From Lysobacter capsici (lineage in GTDB: Bacteria; Pseudomonadota; Gammaproteobacteria; Xanthomonadales; Xanthomonadaceae): a stretch of 64,000 nt of DNA. Position numbers and translations under genes: made by a program. The notes below the pieces were generated by a model. It worked only from the letters and a program-made list of their open reading frames with translations, ran no database searches and had not been told where the DNA came from. The stretch is taken from NCBI RefSeq assembly GCF_014779555.2, contig NZ_CP094357.1, positions 2,852,001-2,916,000 of the forward strand. Direction: 5' to 3'. Of this stretch, positions 8,794 through 17,625 are shown piece after piece (position 1 is the first letter of the stretch; each line of letters starts with the position of its first letter).

Positions 8794-10443
8794 TCAGCCG
8801 TCCCAGCGGAAGGTGGCGACCGATCGGCCGGTGGGTTCGAGCGCGACTTCGATCACTTCGCAGGCCTGGCTCAGTCCGAATTCGGGGTGATAGGTGCTCA
8901 CATCGATGCGGGTCAGCGCCGATGGCGGCTCGACCTGCCAGCGCACCACGTCCTCGTTCTTGGCGCGCACGCGATCGCCGTCGACGCGCAGGTCCGGGGC
9001 GATGCGGAAACGCGCGACCGCGCTCTCGAAGCCGCCGTCGATCGCGTCCTCGATACGCAGACAACCGGCCTGCAGGCGCCAGCAGCGACGGTGCAGCGGC
9101 CGGCCCTTGAGCCGCCGATAACCGTCGTGGCTCGCGTCCAGCCACAGGCCGCCGTCGTCGACGCCATGCACCACCGCGAGCGGATGCGCGCGCCGCGCCA
9201 CCCGGAAACTGCTCCATACCTCGGACGAATCGCGGCCGTCGATCTGCACCGTGTTATGCGCCGCGGTGCCGCGCTGCCACAACCGCTGCGCGCCGATGTC
9301 GTAGCGCGAGGTGCCGGCGTTGACCAGCACGCGCCGGCCGTCGATCGACAGCTCGAAGCTGAGCGTGTCGGCGTGGGCGTGGCCGGGCAGGTAGTCCGGG
9401 CCGATTTCGCCGACGTCGGCGATCAGCACCGCATTGCCGGCCTGCATCCGCACATAGCCCGAATCGGCCAGCACCTGCAGGGGTTGTCCGGACGTCGCGG
9501 GCACCTGGATGCCGAGCGCGTGCGCGTAGGCCCGCAGTTGCGCCAGGGTCGGCGCGATGCCGAACGCGGCGTCGTTGAAGAAGGCGATGCGGCCGTCGGG
9601 ATGGCTCATCACCGCGAGCCAGGCGAACATGCCCAGGGCGCGCTCGCGCCACAGCGCGACCTCGTGCATCGGAAACGCGTTCGGGAACCGCTCGGCCAGC
9701 TGGATCAGATCGAGCAGGTCTTCGAGCAGGATCGCGTGGTACATCGGGCTGCGTTCGAAGTGGCCGCCATCATCGAGAATCTGCTCGCCGATCTCGCGTC
9801 GCAGCCCGTGCAGGCCCAGCTCGCGCCATTGCTGCGCCTGCTCGCCTTCGAAGCACGCACCGGCGAACAGCAAGGCCTTGTAGTTGGCCCACAGATGATT
9901 GCCGAGCAGATGCCGTTCCAGGCGGCCACGCAGGTAGCGGGTCTGGGTCGCCAGACTGTCGAGCATGGCGTGTTCGGCCGTGTCGTCGTCCAGGCCGTGA
10001 CCGGCGCAGCGCCACTTGATCCAGTTGACGATGCGCAGCGACAGGCAATACGGCTCCCAGCCGTTGCCCGCGGCCGGCGGATTGGCCGCGATCCATTGCC
10101 CGATCAGATCGCGATGCCAGCGCAGGCGCGAGTCGGCGCCGTCGGCGTTGAGATCGTCGAAGTAGTGCAGGTTGTACAGCCATAGCTTGGGCAGCGCGGT
10201 GCTGTTCCAGCCGTCGGCGGGCAGCTCGTGCTCATCGTTCAAGAAACGGAAGCGACGCGCGGCCAGCATCGTGGGCGTGCGCGCGCAACCGATCCAGCGT
10301 CCGCGCAGGGCCGCGGTCGGCGGCGCCTGCGATGCGTCCACGCGCGGACGATGCAGCCGGTGCCAGGCGCGGCCGTAGATCTGCACCGGGCGCAGGTGGC
10401 GCACGGTATGCCACATGCGCGGCAATCGCGATAACGAGGTCAT
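8794..10443 (-). CDS. Heparinase II/III-family protein
   Basis: 549 residues. An N-terminal alpha/alpha-barrel portion (WHTVRHLRPVQIYGRAWHRL, then TLPKLWLYNLHYFDDL-like residues near 85-100) precedes the heparinase II/III beta domain with LPGHAHADTLSFELSIDGRR, VNAGTSRYDIG and AAHNTVQIDG, the conserved His, Tyr and His/Asn of this fold. Family members cleave or modify uronic-acid polysaccharides by beta-elimination; within capsule loci they are usually next to a two-domain oxidoreductase and a WbuB-like transferase, exactly as here. No signal peptide is evident, so it may act in the cytoplasm or by a non-standard route. It could trim or edit the polymer made by the locus. Confidence 0.86.
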   Translation of the reverse strand: MTSLSRLPRMWHTVRHLRPVQIYGRAWHRLHRPRVDASQAPPTAALRGRWIGCARTPTMLAARRFRFLNDEHELPADGWNSTALPKLWLYNLHYFDDLNADGADSRLRWHRDLIGQWIAANPPAAGNGWEPYCLSLRIVNWIKWRCAGHGLDDDTAEHAMLDSLATQTRYLRGRLERHLLGNHLWANYKALLFAGACFEGEQAQQWRELGLHGLRREIGEQILDDGGHFERSPMYHAILLEDLLDLIQLAERFPNAFPMHEVALWRERALGMFAWLAVMSHPDGRIAFFNDAAFGIAPTLAQLRAYAHALGIQVPATSGQPLQVLADSGYVRMQAGNAVLIADVGEIGPDYLPGHAHADTLSFELSIDGRRVLVNAGTSRYDIGAQRLWQRGTAAHNTVQIDGRDSSEVWSSFRVARRAHPLAVVHGVDDGGLWLDASHDGYRRLKGRPLHRRCWRLQAGCLRIEDAIDGGFESAVARFRIAPDLRVDGDRVRAKNEDVVRWQVEPPSALTRIDVSTYHPEFGLSQACEVIEVALEPTGRSVATFRWDG

Positions 10444-10450
10444 GGCGCGC

Positions 10451-12604
10451 TCAGACGCTGGCGTCCAGTTCGATGGTCACGCGCGCGACTTCCAGAATCT
10501 GCTCGATCGGAATCGGCGCCGGCGCCTGGCCCTGTACCGCCTGCATGAAGGCCTGCGCGCAGGCCGCCTGGCCCTTGTCCTGGCGCCACAGGTTCATGCG
10601 GGTGAAACCGGGCCAGCCGTAGCCGCGCAGGCGGCGGAAGTTGTCCAGTTGCAGCACGCGTCCGGCGGCGAATACTTCCAGGCGTTCCTTCGGAAAGGAT
10701 TTGTCGCCGTTGGCGAGGTAATGCACGGTGCCGAACGAACCGTCGGCGAAACTCAGGGTGAAACTGACCCGGTCGCTGCGGATGCCGACGCCGGCCACGT
10801 TGCCGACCGCGGTGAGTTGATGGCTCACGATCGGCGAATCGGCGAGGAAGCGCAGCAAGTCGACGAAGTGGCAGGCTTCGCCGATCAGGCGTCCGCCGCC
10901 GAGCTGCGGGTCCTGGGTCCAATGATCGGCCGGGATCGCGCCGGCATTGACGGTCATGACGAAGGCCTTGGGTTCGCGCACGCCGGCCAGCAGCGCGTGC
11001 ATCTTGCGCACCTGCGGGGCGAAGCGGCGGTTGAAGCCGACCATCAGCACCGGCGGGATGCCGTATACCGATTGCTCCGAATGGGCCTTTTCGATGGTCT
11101 GCAGTTCTTCAAGCGTCAGGCACAGCGGTTTTTCGACGAACACGTGCTTGCCGCGGCGCAGCGACTTGAACACCAGTTCGGCGTGGCTGCCGTGCTGGGT
11201 CGCGATCACCATCGAGCCCACGCTGGCATCGCGCAACACCGCGTCGGTATCGGTGCTGGCGTTGCGGAAACCGAACTTCTTGCCGTAATGGACGCTGCCG
11301 ACGCCGTTGTTGGTGATCAGCGTGTGCAGCTTGGCGCCGGTGCGCGCGAACGCCGGGATCAGCACCCGGCCGGCGTAATTGCCGGCGCCGACGAAGGCGA
11401 TCGCGCTGCCGCCGGCCTCGCTGGGCACTTCGTTCGCGGACGGTTTTGCGTGCAGCGGCACCTTGCGCCGCATCAGCTGTTCGGGAATGTCTTCGCCCAG
11501 GCCGTAATCGAGCACGATGCCGAGCGAAGGTTCGCCGCCGCCGAGCACGGCGTAGGCGTGCTCGGCCTCGGCGATGCCGTAGCGATGGGTGACCAGCGAC
11601 TGCACCTGCACCGCGCGGCTGGCCATCATGTCGAGCACGGCCTCGAAATTGCGTTGCTCGGTCCAGCGCACGAAGCCGACCGGATAATCGTTGCCGCGTT
11701 CTTCGTAGGACGGGTCGTAGCGGCCCGGGCCGTACGAGCACGAAACCTGAAACGACAGCTCCTTTTCGTAGAAATCCGCGCGCGACAGTTCCAGCCCGGT
11801 CACGCCGATCAGGACGATGCGGCCGCGCTTGCGGCACATGTGCGCGGCCTGCGCGACCGGTTCGTTGCTCTTGGTCGAGGCGGTGATCAGCACCGCATCG
11901 ACGCCGCGCCCGCGCGAGAACGCCGCCGCGGCCGCGAGCGGGTCCTCGTTTTTGGACAGATCGACGGTTTCCGCGCCGTACTCGCGCGCGATCGCCAGCT
12001 TGGCCGGGTCGTAGTCGATGCCGAGCACACGACAGCCGTGCGCGCGCAGCAACTGCACGGTGATCAGGCCGATCAGGCCCAGGCCGGTAACGACCACGGT
12101 TTCGCCCAGGGTCGGCTGGACCAGGCGGATGCCCTGCAGCGCGATCGCGCCGAGCACGGTGAACGCCGCGGCCTCGTCGCCGACGTTGTCGGGAATCTTC
12201 GCGCACAGGTTGACCGGCACCGCGACCACTTCGGCGTGCTTGCCGTTGGACGCGACCCGGTCGCCGATCTCAAAACCACTGACGCCGGGGCCGACGCCGA
12301 TCACCGTGCCGACGTTGCAATAGCCCAGCGCGAGCGGTTGATCGAGCTTGCTGCGCACCGCGTCGAGGGTGGTGGCCAGGCCGTCGGTGCGGATCTTCTC
12401 CAGCACCATGCGCACCTTGTCGGGCTGCTGGCGCGCCTTCTGCAGCATGTTGGCCTTGCCGAACTCGACCAGCATGCGCTCGGTGCCGGCCGACACCAGG
12501 GTGATGTGGCTGCGGATCAGCAGATGACCGCGGCGCAGGGCCGGGGCGGGCACGTCGGCGACTTCGGTGCTGCCGTCGCGCAGGTTTTGCAGGACTTGTT
12601 GCAT
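10451..12604 (-). CDS. Two-domain oxidoreductase: zinc alcohol dehydrogenase-like plus Gfo/Idh/MocA
   Basis: 717 residues, two enzymes in one chain. Residues ~1-370 are a medium-chain dehydrogenase: the substrate domain, then GETVVVTGLGLIGLITVQLL (NAD binding) and RGVDAVLITASTKSNEP. From ~399 a Gfo/Idh/MocA domain begins: AIAFVGAGNYAGRVLIPAFA, then GKHVFVEKPLCLTLEELQ with the conserved EKP lysine, and LIGEACHFVDLLRFLADSP. Such bi-domain proteins recur in capsule and O-antigen loci and are thought to oxidise or isomerise nucleotide sugars, but no reaction is firmly established. It starts 54 bases after the previous gene's stop and is followed 7 bases later by the heparinase gene. Confidence 0.9.
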   Translation of the reverse strand: MQQVLQNLRDGSTEVADVPAPALRRGHLLIRSHITLVSAGTERMLVEFGKANMLQKARQQPDKVRMVLEKIRTDGLATTLDAVRSKLDQPLALGYCNVGTVIGVGPGVSGFEIGDRVASNGKHAEVVAVPVNLCAKIPDNVGDEAAAFTVLGAIALQGIRLVQPTLGETVVVTGLGLIGLITVQLLRAHGCRVLGIDYDPAKLAIAREYGAETVDLSKNEDPLAAAAAFSRGRGVDAVLITASTKSNEPVAQAAHMCRKRGRIVLIGVTGLELSRADFYEKELSFQVSCSYGPGRYDPSYEERGNDYPVGFVRWTEQRNFEAVLDMMASRAVQVQSLVTHRYGIAEAEHAYAVLGGGEPSLGIVLDYGLGEDIPEQLMRRKVPLHAKPSANEVPSEAGGSAIAFVGAGNYAGRVLIPAFARTGAKLHTLITNNGVGSVHYGKKFGFRNASTDTDAVLRDASVGSMVIATQHGSHAELVFKSLRRGKHVFVEKPLCLTLEELQTIEKAHSEQSVYGIPPVLMVGFNRRFAPQVRKMHALLAGVREPKAFVMTVNAGAIPADHWTQDPQLGGGRLIGEACHFVDLLRFLADSPIVSHQLTAVGNVAGVGIRSDRVSFTLSFADGSFGTVHYLANGDKSFPKERLEVFAAGRVLQLDNFRRLRGYGWPGFTRMNLWRQDKGQAACAQAFMQAVQGQAPAPIPIEQILEVARVTIELDASV

Positions 12605-12658
12605 GGTGATTCCAATGCGTGAGCGAGTATTCGGGAAGGGACAGGGCGTTGCGTGCGC

Positions 12659-13423
12659 TCAGCGCTCGGGCGCGGCGCGCGCGGCCTTGTCGAGGAAACT
12701 GCGGGTGACCGGCACCCAGTCGCGGTCGCCGCCGTCCACGCGCTTGCTCCAGATCACCGCGCCGTCGGCGGCGCGCTGGAGCTGATCGAGCTGGAAGCGC
12801 CAGTAATCGGCGGGCACGAACTGCGCGCTGCGCGGGGTGGCGTCGTGGTACTGCGGCCAGATGAAGGCCAGCACCGGTTTGCTCGGATCGAGCTTGCGCG
12901 CCGCGGCGACCATGTTGTCCATGCGCCGGCGCCAGCGATCGCGGTCGTCGTCGACGGTGTACAGCGAGGGGAAAAACAGATCGACCGAGGCCGCCAGTTG
13001 CCTGGCGCGTTGCGGATCGGCGTGGTCGATCGCGCCGGGAAAACCGTAGTAGCCGATCTTGCGGCCCGGCGCGGCCTCGTGCGCCCAGCGCGCCAGGGTC
13101 TGCAGCATCTGCAGATGCTTGGCCGACACCTCGGCGTCGCGGCTGAGGTTGATGTGTTCGAAATCCAGCACCAGCGGGCCGGGATTCTTCACGTTCGCCT
13201 TGACCGCGGCCTTGAAGCGCTGCTCGTCGGGCATGATGCCGTCGCGCAGTTCGGGCAGGTGCGGTTCGCCGACCAGGTTGGAGCGCGCGATCGCCAGGCG
13301 CTGGTCGACCAGGTCGGTGTACTTGGTGTTGTTGTACAGGACGAAGCCGCGCTCGCCGGCGCGCGCGCCGAGCGGCGCGGTGACCAGCAGCATCGTCAAC
13401 AACAGCGTGCCGCGCCGGCTCAT
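12659..13423 (-). CDS. Unrecognised secreted TIM-barrel-like protein in the polysaccharide locus
   Basis: 254 residues from the ATG at 13423, which overlaps the preceding glycosyltransferase stop as ATGA; the longer in-frame upstream extension lies inside that gene and is rejected. A signal peptide is clear (MSRRGTLLLTMLLVTAPLGARAG). The mature part alternates strands and helices in a way that suggests a (beta/alpha) barrel: FVLYNNTKY, PGPLVLDFEHINLS, RKIGYYGFPG, VDLFFPSLYTVDDD, PVLAFIWPQYHD, GAVIWSKRVDGG. The acidic pair in LDFEH, at the end of a strand, is where retaining glycoside hydrolases place catalytic residues. A hyaluronidase-like or GH18-like glycanase acting on the exported polymer is possible. 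I do not recognise the family. Confidence 0.72.
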   Translation of the reverse strand: MSRRGTLLLTMLLVTAPLGARAGERGFVLYNNTKYTDLVDQRLAIARSNLVGEPHLPELRDGIMPDEQRFKAAVKANVKNPGPLVLDFEHINLSRDAEVSAKHLQMLQTLARWAHEAAPGRKIGYYGFPGAIDHADPQRARQLAASVDLFFPSLYTVDDDRDRWRRRMDNMVAAARKLDPSKPVLAFIWPQYHDATPRSAQFVPADYWRFQLDQLQRAADGAVIWSKRVDGGDRDWVPVTRSFLDKAARAAPER

Positions 13424-14517
13424 GGCGCCAGCCTCACGCATTCGGCGATCACCCGCGCCATCGCGGTGTCCCAGGCTTCGTAGCGCAGCTGGCGCAGGCC
13501 GGCGCGGCGCGTTTCCAGCAAGGAACGGTCGGCGGCGATCCGCAGCAGTTGCTCGGCCAGTCGCTCGCCGTCGCCGTACTCGCACAGGAAGCACGCGTCG
13601 TGCTGCTCGAACGGCGCCGAGGTCAGCAGGCCGGGGTTGGTGACGAAGGGAATCTGCAGCGCCGCGCAGTCGAACCATTTGTTCGGCTCGGCCAGGCGAT
13701 TGATCTCAAGCGCGGGATCGTAGAACGCCAGCACCAGGTCGGCGCTCAGCAGCAGCGCCAGCGCATCCTCGTTGCTGACGATGCCGCGATAGTCCGGACC
13801 CATGCGTTCGGCCAGGCGTTGCGCGTCCTCGCCGAGCAGGCGGCCGGCGCCGATGAATTCGACCTGGCCGGCGGTGCGTTCGATCGCCTCGCGCATCATC
13901 CGCGCGCCGCGTTCGGGCGAGATCAGCCCGCTGATCAGCACCCGCAGGCGGCCGCTGCGCGGCGGCAGGCGCTCGGCCAGACTGCGCGCGCGTTCGATCA
14001 CCTCGGTGTGCGGGGTGTTGCGCACGATCCGCAGATTCTCGCTGTCGTTGTCGCCAGCGCGCGAGGACCCGGGCACCACGTGCAGGCTGGCGCGACGGCC
14101 GACGAAGCCCTCGATCGCTTCGATCATGCGCTTGACCGGCGCCGGCCAGGCATAACTCTTGGACAGCTTGTCGCGATCGAGAAACACATACCGGCAGCGG
14201 CGCACCGAGGCGACGATCGCGCACGGCAGCGCCGCGTCCAGGCGCGAGCAGAAGTACACCCCGGCGCGCGGCTGGGCGAACACGCGCACGGTCAGCCAGG
14301 CCACCCATAGCGCGTAGCCCAACGCATTGACCGCGCCGCCGCCCCAGGAGCCGAAGTTCAGCAGCACCTTGACCTTGGGCAGATCGGCGGGCTGTTTGTC
14401 GCGGCTCCATATCCAGAACTCGTACGGCACGCTGGCGCTGTCGAGCACTTTCGACAGTTTGCTCAGGTACGGATTCTTCAGGTAGGGATTGCCTTGGCCC
14501 AGGATGATCGCTTGCAT
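13420..14517 (-). CDS. Glycosyltransferase, GT-B fold
   Basis: 365 residues. The N-terminal half (MQAIILGQGNPYLKNPYLSK, then VLLNFGSWGGGAVNALGYA) is a variable acceptor domain. The C-terminal half has the donor-binding pattern RLRVLISGLISPERGARMM, AGQVEFIGAGRLLGEDAQRL, LLSADLVLAFYDPALEINR and the phosphate-binding ANKW-like stretch LAEPNKWFDCAALQIPFVT. It is most like family 4 transferases of exopolysaccharide loci. It lies between the polymerase/ligase gene (54-base gap containing a repeat) and the TIM-barrel-like gene, with which it overlaps by four bases. Donor and acceptor are unknown. Confidence 0.82.
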   Translation of the reverse strand: MQAIILGQGNPYLKNPYLSKLSKVLDSASVPYEFWIWSRDKQPADLPKVKVLLNFGSWGGGAVNALGYALWVAWLTVRVFAQPRAGVYFCSRLDAALPCAIVASVRRCRYVFLDRDKLSKSYAWPAPVKRMIEAIEGFVGRRASLHVVPGSSRAGDNDSENLRIVRNTPHTEVIERARSLAERLPPRSGRLRVLISGLISPERGARMMREAIERTAGQVEFIGAGRLLGEDAQRLAERMGPDYRGIVSNEDALALLLSADLVLAFYDPALEINRLAEPNKWFDCAALQIPFVTNPGLLTSAPFEQHDACFLCEYGDGERLAEQLLRIAADRSLLETRRAGLRQLRYEAWDTAMARVIAECVRLAP

Positions 14518-14526
14518 GGCTGGCTC

Positions 14527-14570
14527 GGGATTCGTGATTGGGGATTCGAGATTCGGGATGGGGCGATTCG
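14527..14570. repeat. GGGATTCG-type degenerate tandem repeat
   Basis: Between two operon genes there is a short run of GATTCG units (GGGATTCG, GTGATTGG, GGATTCGA, GATTCGGGATGG, GCGATTCG). This is the low-complexity intergenic filler often found in Lysobacter and Xanthomonas. Too short for a gene, and no regulatory role is visible. Confidence 0.6.
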
Positions 14571-14571
14571 C

Positions 14572-15765
14572 TCAGGTCGGGATTGGATGCCGGGGTGGTG
14601 GCGATGGCTGCGGCGTCCGCCGCACCACCAGCGCGGTCGACAGCGCGAAGAACAGGCACAGGTACAGTTCCTTCGGGCTGGTGATGTCGCCGCTGAACAT
14701 CGCGTTGGCCAGCGAATAGATCGCCAGCGCGCACAGGAAGGTCGGCACCAGCTCGCGGCCCTGATCGCGCTTGGCGCTGAGGTACAGGCGCCGGATCGCG
14801 TAACCGATCAAGGCGAAGAAAAACACGCTGAAGATCAGTCCCGGCTCGATCAGCGCTTCGATCAGCAGGTTGTGCGGATACGGCTGCAGCGCGCCGCTGG
14901 CCTCGAACGCGCCGAAGCCGTGGCCGAACAAGGTTTCGCGCAACATGCCGAACGAGACCTCGTACAGATTCATGCGCAGCACGTCGCTGCCGCTGTAGTT
15001 GCTGACGAACAGGCTGGCGAGGCGATCCTGGATGCCCTGCGGCGCCAGCACCACCGCCGCGATCGCCAGCAGCACGACCACAAGCCCCGCCGCCCAGACC
15101 TTGCGCGACAGCAGCAGCGCGCCGCGGTTGGTCATCAGCAGCAGCGCGCCCAGGCCGAGCATCAAGGACAGGATCGGGCCGCGCGAACCGGCCAGGATCA
15201 AGGCCGCCACGCACGGCAGCAGCGCGAGCAGGCGCAGGCCGCGATGACGCGGCTCGATCAACAAGCGGTAGGCGAAGTACATGATCGCGGTGCCGGCGGC
15301 GCGCGCGATCCAGATCGGGTTGCCGTCGCCCTGCATCAGGCGCTGCGCGCCGGTGTCGGCGGTGCGGTTGAAGCCCAGCGCGGCCAGGCTCAGGGCGAAG
15401 CACAACGCCACGTAGATGCGCACGAAATGCTCGGCCGCCGCGCCGCGCAGCACGAAGCAGGCGCAGTAGGCGCAGAACACCAGGATCAGATAGAACTTCA
15501 GTTCCTTGGGCGGATGCGGCTGGCGCGTGTCCAGAAAAGAAATCTGCGCGAACACGATCAAGGTGGCGATGATCGGCAGCAGGAACGCGAACCGGTTCAA
15601 GCCCGAATACGACAGCGAAAACGCACCCAGCACGATGGTCGCGGCGATCGCCGCGTACTGCACCAGTTCGGTGTCCACGCTGAAGAACACCGAGGCCCAG
15701 CCCGACAGCAGGAACGCGCCGAGCGCGGCCGGTGCCAGGAACAGGCGGGGAGCGGGAATGCGCAT
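14572..15765 (-). CDS. O-antigen ligase/Wzy-type polymerase family membrane protein
   Basis: 397 residues with roughly ten to eleven membrane helices and one large periplasmic loop. The loop and flanks carry the family pattern: GSRGPILSLMLGLGALLL, then DRLASLFVSNYSGSDVLR, RETLFGHGFGAFEASG and LQPYPHNLLIEALIEPGLI; GHGFG and PHNLxxE are the conserved Wzy_C features. In this locus, with Wza, Wzb, Wzc and a flippase but no evident lipid A-core context, a polymerase (Wzy) of the exopolysaccharide is more likely than an O-antigen ligase. It acts at the periplasmic face on undecaprenyl-linked repeat units. It starts 7 bases from the acyltransferase gene. Confidence 0.85.
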   Translation of the reverse strand: MRIPAPRLFLAPAALGAFLLSGWASVFFSVDTELVQYAAIAATIVLGAFSLSYSGLNRFAFLLPIIATLIVFAQISFLDTRQPHPPKELKFYLILVFCAYCACFVLRGAAAEHFVRIYVALCFALSLAALGFNRTADTGAQRLMQGDGNPIWIARAAGTAIMYFAYRLLIEPRHRGLRLLALLPCVAALILAGSRGPILSLMLGLGALLLMTNRGALLLSRKVWAAGLVVVLLAIAAVVLAPQGIQDRLASLFVSNYSGSDVLRMNLYEVSFGMLRETLFGHGFGAFEASGALQPYPHNLLIEALIEPGLIFSVFFFALIGYAIRRLYLSAKRDQGRELVPTFLCALAIYSLANAMFSGDITSPKELYLCLFFALSTALVVRRTPQPSPPPRHPIPT

Positions 15766-15772
15766 GGACGGC

Positions 15773-16291
15773 TCAGGCCTCGCGGCCCTTGCGCAGCGAT
15801 TTGTCGACGTAGTCGCTGACCGAGCCGACGATCTGGCTGGGATTGCCGATCACGATGCTCAACGGCGGAATCGTGCCGCGCACCACCGTGCCGGCGCCGA
15901 CGATGCAGCCCGCGCCGATGTCGGTGCCGGGCATGATGATCGAGCCGGTGCCGATGAAGGCGTGGCGGCCGATCGAAATCGGCCGGATCCGCCCTTGCGG
16001 CGTGTCGAACTTGAGCCCGAGTTCCTTGGCGACGGTGTGGATCGCCCAGTCGTGGGTGAGGATGCGCACGTTGCTGGAGATGGTGCAGCCGCGGCCGAGG
16101 CTGATCAGCGAATAGTCGGTGCCGTCGAACCAGATCTTGGCCGACAGGTAATTCGGATCGGCCTCGACGTTGGCGCCTTCCGAACGCAGGAACCAGGCGT
16201 ACAGACGCGTCACCAGGCCGGGCTTGATGAACCAGCCGACCCGGATCACGGTCAGGACCACGGCTTTCTTGATCAATCGCAGGACTTTCAT
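15773..16291 (-). CDS. Left-handed beta-helix acyltransferase (WbbJ/CysE-like)
   Basis: 172 residues. Hexapeptide repeats run from about residue 65: LGRGCTISSNVRILTHDW, ISIGRHAFIGTGSIIMPGTD, IGAGCIVGAGTVVRGTIPPL, ending VIGNPSQIVG, the usual cap of maltose/galactoside-type O-acetyltransferases. The catalytic His is likely in ILTHDW. These trimeric enzymes transfer an acetyl group (or another acyl) from CoA to a sugar hydroxyl or amine. The position between polymerase and flippase suggests decoration of the repeat unit. The N-terminus is hydrophobic-basic but has no clear membrane helix. Confidence 0.87.
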   Translation of the reverse strand: MKVLRLIKKAVVLTVIRVGWFIKPGLVTRLYAWFLRSEGANVEADPNYLSAKIWFDGTDYSLISLGRGCTISSNVRILTHDWAIHTVAKELGLKFDTPQGRIRPISIGRHAFIGTGSIIMPGTDIGAGCIVGAGTVVRGTIPPLSIVIGNPSQIVGSVSDYVDKSLRKGREA

Positions 16292-16301
16292 GGGAATGCT
16301 C

Positions 16302-17594
16302 TCATCGGCTGCCGCCGGGGGCCGAGTTCCAGCGGAACTCGTGGCGGTTGCACAGGGAATAGGTCGCCAGTTGCAGGCTCGAAGCGATCAGGTAGGCGAT
16401 CGCCAGCCCGGTCGCGCCGCCGTGCAGATGCAGCGAGGCCACGCTGGCGCCGATCAACGCCAGCGCGAACACGCCGTTGCCGGCCAGCAGCACGCCGGGG
16501 CGTCCGTCGGCGGTGGCCTTGCGCATCAGCACCGTGGTCGGCGCGGTCGCGATGGCCGACAACAGCAGCCATTGCAGCGGCACGATCGCGTCGATGTAAG
16601 CCGGCGCGAGGCGATGGATGAAGAACGGCGCGGCCATCGCCAGCACCATCGCGATCGCGCTGGTGGCGATCACCAGCAGGGCGATCGAATGGCGCAGGGC
16701 GGTACTGGCTTCGCCGCTGGCGCCGCGCGCGGCCGCCGAGGCCAGCAGGGGCAGGGTGGCGTTGGCGACCACGCCCATGCCGAACAGCAGGATCGAGCGG
16801 GCCTGATTGCCGAGCGAGAAATTGCCCAGCTCGGTCGCGCCGCCGACGCTGTGCGACAGCATCGCCATCGACAGCCAGATCGCCGGCATGGTCAGCAGGC
16901 CCGACAGCGACGAGGGCAGGCCCAGCCGCCACACCACCGACCAGTCCTCGCGCCGGGGCGCCGACCACGACAAGGCGCAATCGTGCTCGCGACGGTAGCG
17001 GCGCAATACGCGTTCCTGACCGATCACGATCAGCCATTGCGCCGCGATCGATCCGTACACCGCCCAGCCGATATCGCGCCGGCTCGCCGCCAGCAGCATG
17101 ATCGCGAACACCAGCGGCGCGGTGATCAGGTTCGCCAGCGCCTGCTGCTTGACCTTGTGCAAGGCCAGCGCGACCCCGTTCTGGACCGCGCCGATGAAAC
17201 CGGTCAGCACCAGCAACGAAGAACTCGCGTACACCGCGACCAGGTCCGCCGATCCGCCGACGCGCAGCGCCAACGGCTGCGAAAACACCAGCAGCAGACC
17301 GGCGAACAGCAGCGACGCCAGCAGCGCCGAGCCGTAGGACACGGTCAGCGCCGCGGCGATGCGATCGGGCCGGGTCGCCACCGCCTCGGACACGATCTTG
17401 GTCGCCATCTGGCCCAGGCTCAGCGCGCAGAACGTGGTGAACAGCAGCGCGGTGGTCTGGATCAGGGTGAACTGGCCGAACGCGGTCGGGCCGAGGAAAT
17501 GCGCGGCCGCGAGCACGCCGGCGAACAGCGCGCCGCGCGAGGCGAGCGCGCTGAGCGCGGACAGACTGGCGGTGCCGATCAGGCGTCGCATCAT
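16302..17594 (-). CDS. wzx: Oligosaccharide flippase (Wzx/MATE-like)
   Basis: 430 residues with about twelve membrane helices. The N-terminus RRLIGTASLSALSALASRGA followed by FLGPTAFGQFTLIQTTALLF is typical of the polysaccharide transport (PST) family, which flips undecaprenyl-diphosphate-linked repeat units across the inner membrane. The Wzx symbol is given on fold and gene context, since this family diverges strongly in sequence. It follows wecC by ~30 bases and precedes the acyltransferase gene by 10 bases. Confidence 0.85.
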   Translation of the reverse strand: MMRRLIGTASLSALSALASRGALFAGVLAAAHFLGPTAFGQFTLIQTTALLFTTFCALSLGQMATKIVSEAVATRPDRIAAALTVSYGSALLASLLFAGLLLVFSQPLALRVGGSADLVAVYASSSLLVLTGFIGAVQNGVALALHKVKQQALANLITAPLVFAIMLLAASRRDIGWAVYGSIAAQWLIVIGQERVLRRYRREHDCALSWSAPRREDWSVVWRLGLPSSLSGLLTMPAIWLSMAMLSHSVGGATELGNFSLGNQARSILLFGMGVVANATLPLLASAAARGASGEASTALRHSIALLVIATSAIAMVLAMAAPFFIHRLAPAYIDAIVPLQWLLLSAIATAPTTVLMRKATADGRPGVLLAGNGVFALALIGASVASLHLHGGATGLAIAYLIASSLQLATYSLCNRHEFRWNSAPGGSR

Positions 17595-17625
17595 GGGCCG
17601 TGGTCCGAATCGAGCGCGCGGGCGC

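Noticed and set aside
7975..12622. Two long plus-strand frames opposite the polysaccharide genes
   Set aside because: They mirror the GT4, heparinase and dehydrogenase genes, which have clear family motifs on the other strand.
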